Shown piece by piece: positions 15,987 through 27,179 of a stretch of DNA of 64,000 nt. The notes under the pieces are model-generated. The model worked only from the letters and a program-made list of their open reading frames with translations. It searched no databases and had not been told where the DNA came from. The DNA is from Phoronis australis. Taxonomy: Eukaryota > Phoronida > Phoronidae. The translations under genes and the position numbers were made by a program. The stretch lies in contig NMRA01000490.1 in the NCBI GenBank assembly GCA_002633005.1, positions 230,170-294,169 on the forward strand, given 5' to 3'. Within the stretch, counting starts at the first letter, position 1. Each line of letters opens with the position of its first letter.

Positions 15987-16116
15987 CCTCCCGCTAAAAA
16001 GCAAGACATCGCGAGATTACGTGAGATATTGCCGTGTATTTTAAATGAGAACACGTGACTTTGACTAGGTTTTAGCTAGGTCCTAGCGTAGGTCCTTGCG
16101 TCTACTGAACGCACGC
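15987..16116. mobile_element. MITE family A, copy 1 (left terminal repeat deleted)
   Basis: This 130-bp copy matches the element at 46894-47044 along its length. It begins CCTCCC after a CAG and ends GAACGCACGC before a CAG, so CAG may be the 3-bp target duplication, as in the 46.9-kb copy. It lacks 21 bp between CCTCCC and GCTAAAAAGC, the block that carries the left terminal-repeat core (GTTCAGTAACGCTAGGACC). The right terminal repeat is intact. It is non-coding and non-autonomous. The superfamily is not settled. Confidence 0.75.
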
Positions 16117-19100
16117 CAGGATGTATGTCTTCATCATCACGTCTGTTCGTTATTCGTCAGGAGTTTGCGCAAAGGGCACTTGAAACTGAATTAGGACGCT
16201 AAGACATATCGCCTTCTTGTGAAAGCTCGCAGGCCCTGCCGGTATCCCATAAAGAATTCATAGGAGATCGATAACCTCTTTCAAAACTTAAGTGTTGGTA
16301 TTTATTGACCGGGTGAGCGCAAGCTCGCATAATTGTTGAGAGGTGCTCTTTAATAGTTTGTCATTTTCGTGGGACCCTTTTATTCTGTTCACACACATTT
16401 ACTGTCAGGTCAATTTAATGTAAATGATGAAAGTCTATCAAAATCCTTCATTCGCGTACTTTCAGTTGCAAATCTTCCCTCGGGGGCTTCTGTGTATGTC
16501 ATGTTTCTATGTCAACGTGTACAATGAATACGTTTAGCGTCGGTTTGTAACTGTGAAATTCGTGTAAGATAAGTGTATTTAAAACGTGTTTCCTGGATTA
16601 TTTACGCTTCCTTCATAATCATAAAGGACACCTATTGGAAATGATGTTGATATTATATTTTCAATAGTAGGGGGGAGGGGCTGTGTAGGGTGTCAAAAGC
16701 ATAATTTTCGACCGATCAATCTCCTTTTGTAAGAGAACTTGGAAACCAGAAACAAGAAAATTGTGTTACCTAATACATCCTAAAAAGGATACAGAACTTT
16801 TGATTTTTTGTATTTTATATATTTACATGACTTATTACTACCCAAAATTCCATTCCTAGAATTTTTACAATCATGGAGACAATGCGTGTGGAAGAGTTTT
16901 TGTCGAAAAATGTGCCTGCCTGTTTCTTGACAAGGAAGTATCAGTATTTGGCTATATTGTCTTGTTGTAATGGTGCCGTTTAAACAAAAGCGAAGGAGAT
17001 TTGAAACGCCTCTTCAATTAGTGTGTGGTACGTGTAATGAATGGAATCGATACGGGATGTATAAAAAGTTCATCTCGTGATTGATTGTAGCCTTTCCGGA
17101 ATTCGCACGCGGATAGAACTGCAGGGCACCAAAGGCTGCACGTAGGTTGCTAACAGGTGGCGTGTTTTGGACAAAAATGGCTACACATCCACGAATCGAC
17201 CAATGTAAAGGCTAGACAATGGCAGAGCATTGACCGTTAATTGATTAATTACTAGACTACGCTGGCCTATTGGCCAGTTACTGTGTTTTCGTGTGAGATA
17301 CGCGTACGTGTGGCGTGGAAAGCACCTCAGTTTTGTGACGCTATTTGCAGAAGTCAGATGTTCTTTCTGCATCCAGTTATACACTACTGTTGGCCTGAAA
17401 CAATTAGAGAAAAATGCTGCCATTGTGGATAGAACAACAAAGAACCGTGCACTTGTGATTAATTCCATGAACTGTGACTGATTTGGTCATTCTTACGTTG
17501 TTGTTCGGGCAGACTTGATATATATTGTGTCGGAAGTCGTTGAGCAGTTTTGTGGAAACGGAAAGAAATTCAGGATGAGCGCGGCGGCAGCGGCGTCTAC
17601 TTCTCTCCCGCAGGGTAAAAGCGTCACATCCAAGGGGAAGGCCGGGAGCAACCAACCGGTAGATTATAGGGTACAGGATCGGTGTGAAGCGTGCACGGAT
17701 GCTGTGTTGACTTGGGCCGGACATAACTGGACAGCCTAGGTGTTTCATTCGTCTAATTTCTCTTAACAAGGGAACAAAAAGTTGCACCAAAGGCAACGCG
17801 TTTGGAGATTGCCACTCTATGAATATTTTTTTCTAAAACTGAAGCATTCCTTGGGCCTGAAAGGTTATGTCTTAAACCCGAATATTGTTTCTTTACATTT
17901 TTTCTAGTGATGATTTCAGTTCATTCAGTGTGCAGTGGTTGACGTGTATTAACTGTAGATGTGTTTTGCGTAGTGTCGCTATCTAGATGGCTCAAACGTC
18001 TAAGGCTGACTGCTGGCCTGCAGGTACACATGATTTTTTCGACTTTGTGTTATCCTATTTGATGTATTACAAGGATGGAATTTGAAGTCCGAACGAAAAA
18101 CTCCTTGTCGCTATAATGTAGAAATAACGCCCTTTTGTATTGATAGCAGATGAGCTTCACTGACAACTAAGTGTAGGTGAGGAGAAACTCGCCTTGCATG
18201 TGTGTCGTGAATAATAGATGGAAGTACTGGAGCAAATTTAGATAAGAAAAAACGAATTATCGACCCATTCGCACCTACTTCTAAACACGGGGATCCTATC
18301 TCTGTAAGTCCTCTATGACCACAACACTGTTGGGTCGGCCCACTATAGGGTTTGTGTTGGAGGGTGATTTCAAATGGTGTTTAATTTGAGTGACTCTGTA
18401 CTCCGCACACTCTTCGTTTTCAAGTTCTTTGAATCACTTAATGGTGTGTAAGAATTATTCAGGACCACAGGCATTTTCAAATTTGTCGAACCCTGTGTTT
18501 CGCCATCCTATGAGTACAAATTTCAAAATCCCCCTCCCCAGGTGCAGCCTTGGTTTCGTCGGACAAGTGTTCCCTGCACCCCAACATAAACCTACGACAC
18601 GGTTCTCCCTGGGTTACATTCAATGCTTTAATTATTGCATCAATTTCAGGTTGGAACCCTTTGTTTCGGAAAAGTATTATTATAGGGAGAGCTAGCCGCC
18701 ATTATCCCACCTGTTTGCTAAGCATATGTTCCTCGTTAAATTAACACATACATCGATCGATCTCGAATTACTTACAATGAGGGACTGCACCGTTCACTTG
18801 ATCTAACTATTGTGTCAATTTTCGACAAGTACGACACGTTCAATTGCGTTCTATAAATCGCACTAAACTATATATTAAGTTAGACCAAGACAAATTAAAT
18901 TTTACGCATCAACTGATTACATTGCAAATTATCGTAAACTCTTTATAGATGTAACCGCAGTTTGGCAGTTGAGTGTTCCTAACATTTTAATTTTATATTC
19001 GTCCAGTTATTTATCAAACGTAAAGCAAAACATTTTAAGGTGAAGAAGCTTGATCTCGACTATAGGCGCAACCCATGTCGATTTTTAGGAGGTTAGTCGT

Positions 19101-19776
19101 GTGATTCAGAGCGAATCTTTCCAAAAGAAATTGCTCGATTTCATTCTTTTAATTTTATCAACACCATTTGGTTTTTCAGTGTTCTCGTGATATCCCGTTT
19201 TTCCCGCGAGTCTTTCTTTGCCAAGGTTATTGAAGTTGTCGATGCAATGTGGAAATTTCTGGCTCGTCTCTGTTCCTTTCTGGTATACTCGAGTTGTGTA
19301 TTAGAATCTGGAAATATTGAGCGTAAGATTGCATGCAACTACAGTCAAACTGGACTTCTTGTAAATAGTTTCCTGCAGGCTACGAGAAAATACGAAATAA
19401 CGATCTCGGTATATGCCGCAAGTAATCGTTTGTGGTTCTCGTTTTGTTGTCAAGTCGTTACAATAGAGCGCGCTTGTAGTGTCTATCAGTAACGTACGGG
19501 GCAAGTTTCCCGAGCTAAATTTGCAGTGATGGCGTTAGGTCTTATATAAATGTTCGGGCATTGAAAAAAAGCTTCTGGAGGACGTCACATGTATTTCAAA
19601 CTCTATTACATAGCTTTACATTAAGGTCACACTAAACGCTGTGTGGAAAATATTTGAGAAGAGGTTTTTATACGATGGGTTAGTCTGTGGAATATGAACC
19701 CCTAAATGGGTTACAAAACAGTACATTCTAGTGCACTTGGGTTAGATGTCTCCTATTAGATCTGATGGGATCCGGT
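16117..19776. other. mostly featureless; CpG-rich patch at about 17090-17740
   Basis: Apart from the candidate exon at 17575, I see no supported gene. The segment from about 17090 to 17740 is locally GC- and CpG-rich compared with its surroundings, which would suit a promoter or first exon. Many overlapping open frames on both strands in that patch are a side effect of base composition. The rest of the interval shows no recognisable domain or repeat. Confidence 0.4.
17575..17739 (+). CDS. possible small ORF or first coding exon in a CpG-rich patch
   Basis: An ATG (context CAGGATGA) opens a 54-residue frame starting MSAAAAASTS, an alanine run typical of disordered N termini encoded in GC-rich first exons. 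The frame closes at a TAG at 17737-17739. Alternatively a weak donor (CAGG|GTAAAA, with GT at 17615-17616) would end the coding part after 40 nt. The segment holds several CpGs (GCGGCGGCAGCGGCG), unlike the AT-rich flanks. No domain is recognised and no second exon was identified downstream, so this is a position to test for transcription. The translation may be meaningless. Confidence 0.25.
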   Translation: MSAAAAASTSLPQGKSVTSKGKAGSNQPVDYRVQDRCEACTDAVLTWAGHNWTA

Positions 19777-19852
19777 GTTCCCAAGTAGTTAAATGGACTC
19801 GAACATCGGAAGTCCTAAAGGAAGTTCCCGGGTTCGAGCCCTGATCAGGACA
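19777..19852 (+). repeat. tRNA-like sequence (tRNA pseudogene or head of a tRNA-derived SINE)
   Basis: The 76-nt segment has an A-box-like word TAGTTAAATGG (19786-19796) and a strong B box GGTTCGAGCC (19831-19840), the two internal RNA polymerase III promoter elements. The acceptor halves GTTCCCA and TCAGGAC pair at 5 of 7 positions counting a G-U pair. The T stem pairs at 4 of 5. A perfect GGACT/AGTCC stem stands where the anticodon stem should be, but it encloses 11 nt instead of 7, so there is no usable anticodon. It is therefore not a working tRNA. A pseudogene or SINE head is more likely. No clear SINE tail was seen downstream. Confidence 0.55.
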
Positions 19853-22800
19853 GCCAGATATTTTCAAGCGTATCTATAGGCCACGTCACGTGGCCTACAT
19901 ACACCGTTCAAGAAAACCAATAATTCTTACTTAAAATAAATATATTTTATTGTTGGTATGGTGCTCGTACTTTGCAATAAGAACTGTCGAGGGTTGAGGT
20001 GGGTACCACAATTTCATGTTGTAAGCTTTTTGTTGAATCAATGGCCTTCAAAAGGTCATGAAAGAATTATAAATTACATTGTTAATTCATACCAACAGAA
20101 TTAGAAATTCCTTCAGGTATAAAGTAGCCGCTCTTTCCGTCAATAATTCATCGTGCCTCATACCACAAGGGGAGTCTCTGAAGATTCGTCTTAATCGTGC
20201 TGTCCTCGTTAGATTTTCGTATTGATAAAGCCAAGAGACAAAGTTGATTCTGAACAGTGCCCCGACTCATTTTGGAACGTGTTCCTCCTGCATGAATTTC
20301 AGCCAGGTTTTTCTTCATAACTAACACAAACGCTTGCAAGCAAAGATTTGAACGTCTAGGCTTCCCAAGATGTCCCAAAGTCACTTCACGATTGACTGTC
20401 AATCGTGGCAGATGGAAAAAGCACAAAATACCACTGTTTCTCGGCTCACTGTCATTATCAAAGAGATACGTGTTTCAAAGAACAGAAACTCGGTATCAAT
20501 TTTTTACTCATATATTGTAAATAGTTAAAACTTTAGGGCGTATTCATTCTTGTCTATAAACCAATTAATTCTTTTTGCCAGTGCCAGAAATTAACTTTTG
20601 GGTATTGAACGAGTCAGTCAATGTGAAGTGATTGATTTGAGAAAATTGAAACTATAGTTTCTGAATCTATGAAGCTAATTTAATTTGAAACAAACTTTTA
20701 TTATGGTTCTGATTGTAACATTCTCATGAACGCACGAGCTCAGACGTAAACGGAAGTAATAGTTTTGTATGAATCTACAAACGAGAGTGGTTCCAGGGTG
20801 CGCTGCGATAGTTTCCCACATCATTACTCCCATGCAAACGTGATCTCATGGTCGGTACTGTGGACTCCTCAGTGGAAGTATGTTCATTGAAGTCTGGGCC
20901 ACAAGGGCCGCCACACCTGGATTTCATACAAAACAAAATTGTAGACTGAAGTAGGTGTTGTTAATGGGTCAACATTTTATCTGGCGGCTACTGTAAATAA
21001 AGATATCGGTATTCAATACTAGCCACATAACATATGCTCCTAGATACAGTAGCCTTTCCCCCCGCATATGGTAAATTAAAGTACATGTATATTGCTTTTT
21101 TTTCAACCATCTTCATTAGATACATCGTCACTATAATAAGCATATTTCATCTAACGCCGACCTTTTGAAATGCAACGTCTGTGACTAGTGACATCTTTTG
21201 TTAATTTCTTGTAGAACAAAGAAATAAAAGCACTTTCTTCCACTATAAAACTTATCAAAACAAACGTAAGGATGCAAATCAACAAAACTTTTTCAATATG
21301 AGATCAACGTTTTCACATTAATAATTGATTCTCCATCCGGCAGGCTAAATGGCCGTTGCAGATATAGAAACTTCAATTTTTGTTTGCTTAAAACTTATAG
21401 TAAACATGTTATTATATACACAGGGCTGCAACAGAATACTCCTTCTTTACTGGTACCTATCAGTTGGAGATGGTGACTCTGTTTTTTGCTAATCCTGTGA
21501 AAAGGGAAAGAGTATTTTGTACTCGTGTAAACATAATTATTCTACTGGAACAAAATTATACCTGAAAAGGGTATGTTTATAATTTCATTGATCGTTTGAG
21601 TCTTGTTATATTCGGCTAGAAGAAGCAGAATGCTGCTTCTTTGGATGATGGTTTTTGTTATCATTGATGCGCATACAAGGCCCGTGTGCGCTTGCATGTG
21701 AAACTGCGCCTCTATTTAAATGTAGGCACATGCGCCTGTACGCGTAACATTTGAATGACTTGTGAAGCACCGTTGATGCTGACAAGTTTTCAGTTTGAGA
21801 TAATTTATTGAAGAATACTTTAAAAATGAATGAAACGCACAAAGACGTTTAGTTTGTGATACACGCATGTACAAAAGACACACGTGTGCGACTACGTTTC
21901 ATGGAGATCAAGGTGCATGTGTTTTTGTGAGAAACACTTGAACAAAACAATTTAAAAAGCGCATTGTTATTTCGATGAAAGCCGGACACACGATCCCGAA
22001 TGCGTGCATATAAACGGAAACGGCAACTCGGGCAAAGAAAAATTCTTTTTCAATGTTGCTAATTATTCAAGGGACTGTGAACACCACGCTTTCGTAAAGC
22101 GTGATCTATCATGCCAAATCTCGCTACGTTCTGTCACTTCTATCATGTTCGCGTGCCCTCCATACTGGCTCATCTTGGTTATATATAAACACATGTAAAC
22201 CGTAGAATAGAATCAATGCCATGCATATTTATAAGTCTTGCTCATGGGGATTCGCTGATACACTATCATCTGCTTTATTATACATCTGCGAGCTGGACAA
22301 GCTTCCGACTTGCGTGAAAACTCTGCGACAAAAGGGTATTTAAACGCTTGCATCTGATTTTACTGTCATCTCGTACGGTCTCTCGCCCCAAAGGTTTTGA
22401 GATGATATCTGCTGCTTGGTCACGGATACGTTCGGCCTCGACAAAGAGGCGCGTGAGCGAACCAAAGGAAGAGGGGTTAAAGGTGAGCTTGTTATCAAAA
22501 TGAAACGCCATTGGCCTTTAAAAGCTACATTTCATCCCGTTTAGCTAACTAAAACACTGACGTCGAATTAGGCATGATAGGCCTGTTGTCATAAAATCAG
22601 TTTCAATATTGCTTAATACCGTGGTAGAATTCCATTTCCTTTGTCAATAAAAACGTTGAAACAATCGGCGACTCGAGAAAACGTTTCAGATTTTATTGGG
22701 GGTTAGCCAGCATAACACTGTGAATTAGAAAACGCCTTATGTTTGTTCATTGCCTGTGACTTGAACTGCTGGCTCAATCAGTAACAATTCAACCACAGAT

Positions 22801-24020
22801 GGGTGTTTCGGTTAAGAATTCAACATTAAAATTGCAGTTTGACGGGGGCGAAATGCCGCCTAAGTAATCAGTTCATTTCGCTTATAGGATAACCATGCCT
22901 TCTCATTGAAAATGACAGTGGCTTAACTCTACAGTATTTAAAATAACGTTTTCATGAAATCTGAGTGGGTGGCTCCATAATCTTGAAGAACTTCGCAGGT
23001 GATTTTTGCCCATAGGCCTAAAGTTGTGGGGGGCATTTATTAGACAAGTATGCAAAAACATAACGTGAATAAGCAAATGAATGAGAACCAAATAGAAACC
23101 CACATCATGTTTCTCAATTCTGTCTGCTTCTGTTTCTAGTGTCATGGACCTGCGATCATTTTTTCTTTGTGCACTGGGCTAGAAATTCAGGATTTGAATC
23201 TCAAAAATACGCCTGAAATGATCCGTGGTTTTGTCATTGAAACAGTACGTCTTACAAGCTTATCTTGGTGTTTGCCCGAACAAGATAATTCACATTGTCA
23301 CAAAGCAGGCACGCATGGCGATCATAGCAAAACTTGTTTTGTTGCACTGAATAACCCACCTCTACTTAATGCATCGTTGAAGAAACAATCGCGTGCGCCG
23401 GTCATTTTAGATTGCGTACACGGTTTCTAGAACCATTTGTCATTCCTTCCACGACACTGCTCTTCTTTAACTACAATTCTGGTAAATGTAATCAACAATT
23501 ATCATCTGATAACACGTTAAAGTTTTCTAATACGCCAATTCTGACAAAAATATCGTCGACACCACGCTCGGCGTAGCCGCTGCAACCAAGGTCGTGCCAT
23601 GTACTGATTCTTGTCTTTATTTATAAACACCAGATTTTAACCTGAAAGCGTCATCGAAGATATTTTTATCCTTGGAAGCGATATACATGTATATATGTTA
23701 TAGCCTTGATAGTCAGAGCGCACCTGGTTTTGCGAAGATTATATTTATTGACCTTTGAAAAGTAAACGCCACCTCAGTGGGAGCTGATTTCTAGATTTGA
23801 TAAAAGATGGCAGTAGTTGACCTAGGTAACTCTGACGATGTTTTAGAACTCCTCTTCCAGAGTAATGCTCCCGTCATCTCCGTCATATGTCTACTTATTT
23901 TATTAGGAAATTTCCCCCCAATGAGTTATGTTTATTTAACTATCCTATATATATATGTGTACATTTTCTTGTGGGATGGCCAGCCAACCGATCGTTACGA
24001 GCTAAACAAGAAGAGTTCAG
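19853..24020. other. no supported gene or element
   Basis: I read this interval on both strands and found no domain-bearing exon, terminal inverted repeat pair or tandem array I can defend. The most protein-like frame is 77 codons on the minus strand (22278-22511), but it has no recognised family and no splice support. A local (TA)n run occurs near 23686-23700 and again near 23945-23960. Confidence 0.4.
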
Positions 24021-24140
24021 CCTCCCGTTCAGTAACGCTAGGACCTCGTGAGATATTGCCGTGGATTTTAAAGGAGAACTCGTGATTTTAACTAGGTTAG
24101 CTAGGTCCTTGTGTAGGTCCTAGCGCTACTCAACTCACGC
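24021..24140. mobile_element. MITE family A, copy 2 (internally deleted)
   Basis: This 120-bp copy has both terminal regions: left CCTCCCGTTCAGTAACGC after a CAG, right TCAACTCACGC before CTG. It lacks a 28-bp internal block (GCTAAAAAGCAAGAC onwards) present at 46.9 kb, plus a few single bases. On the right CTG stands where the other two copies have CAG, so the proposed target duplication is imperfect here. It lies 68 bp outside the TTAA of the large element that starts at 24212. Confidence 0.75.
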
Positions 24141-26347
24141 CTGTATTGGCAGACTAGAATGTTATGTATGCATGCAAAAATCTCACGACGTCAGTTTTGC
24201 AGAGCTATTAAAGGAGACTGTCAGCCAAAAAACAACCTATTTGTATCAATTTAGATCGAGTGGTTCCACTCGATAACAGCAAGTTCTGCTCTTTTACCTG
24301 ACACCTGATCGACAGACGGAGGTGTTGAAATTAAGCAATGCCGTCAGAGGTTCGAACGCAGTCTGTTCAGCAATTCATAACACGCTTACTGGTGTCCGCT
24401 TATCGGTTGAATTCATCGTTTTACACCAATAAATCAACAAAAATCGAGGTAAAACACTTACATGTTCATCGAGTTATTGAACAAATGTGTTGTTTTATTT
24501 CACTGTTACGGATTTATCGGTCGCGCGAGTTTGGGGCCCTGTTCGGTGATAAATTCGAATTATTCGTCCGTGAAATACAGACAGAAGAACATAGCTGTCT
24601 GTTGTGTTTTTAGACTTTCGATATTTTTTTAGTTCTAAACACACAAAAACGCTTGTTATCGCGGCCATTGCCTCGGAACCCGATCAGGCCCGTTACGGCC
24701 GGCCTGAAGACATCACGAACATAAACCAGCCAAAGTTGGAAACTAAACTTCCAGTCACAAAAAGACTATACCAGTGAGCCAAAGAAATAATGTGCACGTG
24801 ATTATTTTGGTGAATTAGACGCAAAACTGCAAATCTACTTACTAGCTCGTCGGGGGCCGCGAAGTCAGGTTATCCTTCCACAGTAAAACCGTCAGAGCAA
24901 AAGTTGCACAGCAACAACGATTCCAATAATGTATATGAATATCTAAATAAAGATTCCCATAACATCTGACCATATGATATACAATCGAGATATTGTTTCA
25001 CAACAGCTTTCTGTCAGTAAACGCTGAATTAGCATGCGCTCACACGGCCAACATGTAGAGAATTTCTCGCTTACACTTGTGACTGTTCTGATTCCCTAAG
25101 CCCCAGACAACTTTTACAATGCCTATTCAGCACGCCCTTTGTATTGAGCTAATGAAGTGGAAAGGTAATTGCTAGCATTACTGTCTCAACAATGGTTGTT
25201 GTTAGTACCCCAATTCGGTTTCCTCTGACATTTGCAGAATTACAGCCTGCAACTCTGGAGAGTAGTTTTAACTTGGTACATTATAAATATTACAAAATGA
25301 CTAAAACGGTTAACTTGTGTTTATATTCACAAAGGGTCACTTCCCAAAGGAAAGACAAGTTTCATATTGGGTTTCTTTATTTAATTTTTAATGCTTCTGC
25401 CCACTTATTTTTTTTCTTACCGGGAAAGGGTTGATAACTTTTTATCTAAGTTTTAAACTTGAAGTACCAAAACAGTGATCGCCAGCTAAACTTAATTAGT
25501 TAAGTTCATTGTGAGCCCATCCCTAAACTTTCCACAGTACAAGTACACTAAACAGTTCAAGAGTCATTTAAGTTTAATCTTTATTCGAACTCAAATCATA
25601 AAATATATACAAAAGCGCAAATATGGTGATAACCAAACTGAAGATTTGGAATCTCTCAGGACAATTTCGGTGGCACTGACTATATAACTATTCTAGCTCT
25701 TTGTCAGAAATAAAAAATGGAAAGTGGGCACAAGTTAAGTACAACTGTTTCCTGGTCAAAAATCTGGTTACACGAGATTACAAGAATATTAAAAAAATGA
25801 ATCCATGTGATATTGATAACTCTGATCAGCGTTTGTATATCCACCGAGTATATCAATACGCGCGGTAGTTTATCTTCAATCGTACCCAATGGTTGTAGTT
25901 TTTAGATTATTAGTTCATCGATTTTTAAAAATTTAAAACCGTACTTAGTTGGTTTTTTTCCAGCTGAATACCGCCGTGGTGTTCGTTTATAACGAAAATT
26001 AGTGGTTAGTGCATTTTGAAAATTCGCCATTATGTACAGTCAGAGATGTTTAATGCAGTTTATGGTCGGGTAATTACACTTAATTGGGTCTTGCTCGCAT
26101 CGGGCAATGCAGTCATCACAGTTGTACCTGATTCCGGCGCCGCGCTCTCTTTGATCCTGGTACAAGCCACTCAGAAGGACCAGCGGTGAAAATTCCCGCA
26201 TATCTTTAGAAATGCGTGACTTCCTTGTAAGCGTATTATTCACGGTATGTGCCCAGTCAATTAGTTTATTGCATCTTTGTTTCAGTTTTATATAAACATT
26301 GGTTAGGGTGAGAATAATTCATTTTGAAATAAAGCGCACATTAATAA

Positions 26348-26768
26348 ACGTCAACCGTGGCAACTCGCAATCCCGACTTAGATGTGTGCTCATCCGACGA
26401 AGACTTCACAAGGCGATCGTTAGGTTTCACAAGCTATCAGTTCGAACCGGAATTCACTGATCAAGAAATACAAGAGAGGCGCCGTGAACGTGCACAGGTA
26501 ACGGAACATATGGATAGTTCCGAAAATCCTTCGAATGATTTGTCATGGTGCTAACTGCACGATAATGGAAACAACTGACGCTTGCGTTTGCTGCCACGAA
26601 ATAACGCAAGTGAAACGCCTTCTTGGAGAAGCGCAGATGTGTCTCACGGACCATCCTACACCACATCTAAACAGAAGTCTGCTTACGACTGTTTTGGCCG
26701 GGGACTGGGGAAAAGAACTGGCGAGAACACCCTACACCAAGAGGTCCAAACAGAAGCCTGACGAACGA
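26348..26768 (+). pseudogene. P2X7-ballast-like cysteine/zinc module, frameshifted
   Basis: Two overlapping frames make up one module. The first (open from 26348, after a stop at 26345) has an acidic Ser/Asp stretch, the phrase YQFEPEFT, an RRRERAQ basic run and ends DLSWC at a stop (26552-26554). The second picks up at 26535 with the cysteines CHGANC, then METT and CVCCHE, followed by MCLTDHP and a leucine-rich stretch. WC, a C-x4-C pair, CxCC-x-E and CxxxHP in this order resemble the cytoplasmic zinc-binding 'ballast' domain at the C terminus of P2X7 receptors, which also occurs without a channel in many invertebrate proteins. No transmembrane channel part is present. The break falls inside the first cysteine cluster. 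GTAAGT at 26769 is a good splice donor. No matching 3' exon (the usual YRxxAYRxF region) was found. The start codon is unknown. Confidence 0.6.
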
Positions 26769-26831
26769 GTAAGTCATCAAACTGGTTATATAAAAAGTTA
26801 TGTTCTCATGCCTTAAATTAATTGTAATAGT

Positions 26832-27179
26832 TTATGTTTCCATAATCAAAAACTGAGCAAAAACAGATCCGCGTTGTTTTGTCTCCTGCCTACCAAACGC
26901 AAACACACTAGGCACATCTGTCTTCATCCTCAGTCTCTTTTTCTGCCCTGGCACGAGCTGTTTGGTAAGCCGGCATTCGATCGTCAGTGACGAAATGCCG
27001 GCCACAGACACGGAGAAGTTTTATGGCCTCATACTTGGTATTGCGGCGTACTTTTCATTCTTCACTACCACGAACCACTTCCGAAGCATTGTGTGTTCTC
27101 GAGGAAATCGAAAAAACGATATACCCGCTTTCCTCGTAGCTTTATAGTTCGCACAAGCGGGAACGATACACCACTCCAT
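26832..27179 (-). pseudogene. THAP-type zinc-finger DNA-binding domain, frame-damaged
   Basis: Reading down the minus strand from ATG at 27179, the frame begins MEWCIVPACANY. C4 and C9 form the THAP C-x4-C pair. KAGISFFRFPRE follows (the conserved FxFP), then LRKW with the invariant Trp at residue 35. This frame stops at codon 53 (TAA, 27021-27023). A neighbouring frame supplies LLRVCGRHF, the C-x2-H pair plus Phe, with Cys at 27004-27006, about 48 residues after the second Cys. The first frame then resumes with RLRMKTDVPSVFAF, matching the AVPxxF box that closes THAP domains, and ends at TAA 26832-26834. All signature residues are thus present, spread over two frames by apparently compensating shifts, so the copy is decayed or contains sequencing errors. 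Its position 172 bp inside a TTAA-flanked terminus suggests the N terminus of a transposase. The facing P2X7-like frame ends 16 bp away. Confidence 0.75.

Noticed and set aside
22278-22511. 77-codon minus-strand ATG frame, protein-like composition
   Set aside because: No recognised family, no splice sites in support, and no second line of evidence.
26040-26330. Cysteine-containing minus-strand frame (YNCDDCIARC) inside the TTAA element
   Set aside because: It looks mildly protein-like and shares the THAP strand, but I cannot match it to a transposase core or any zinc-finger family.
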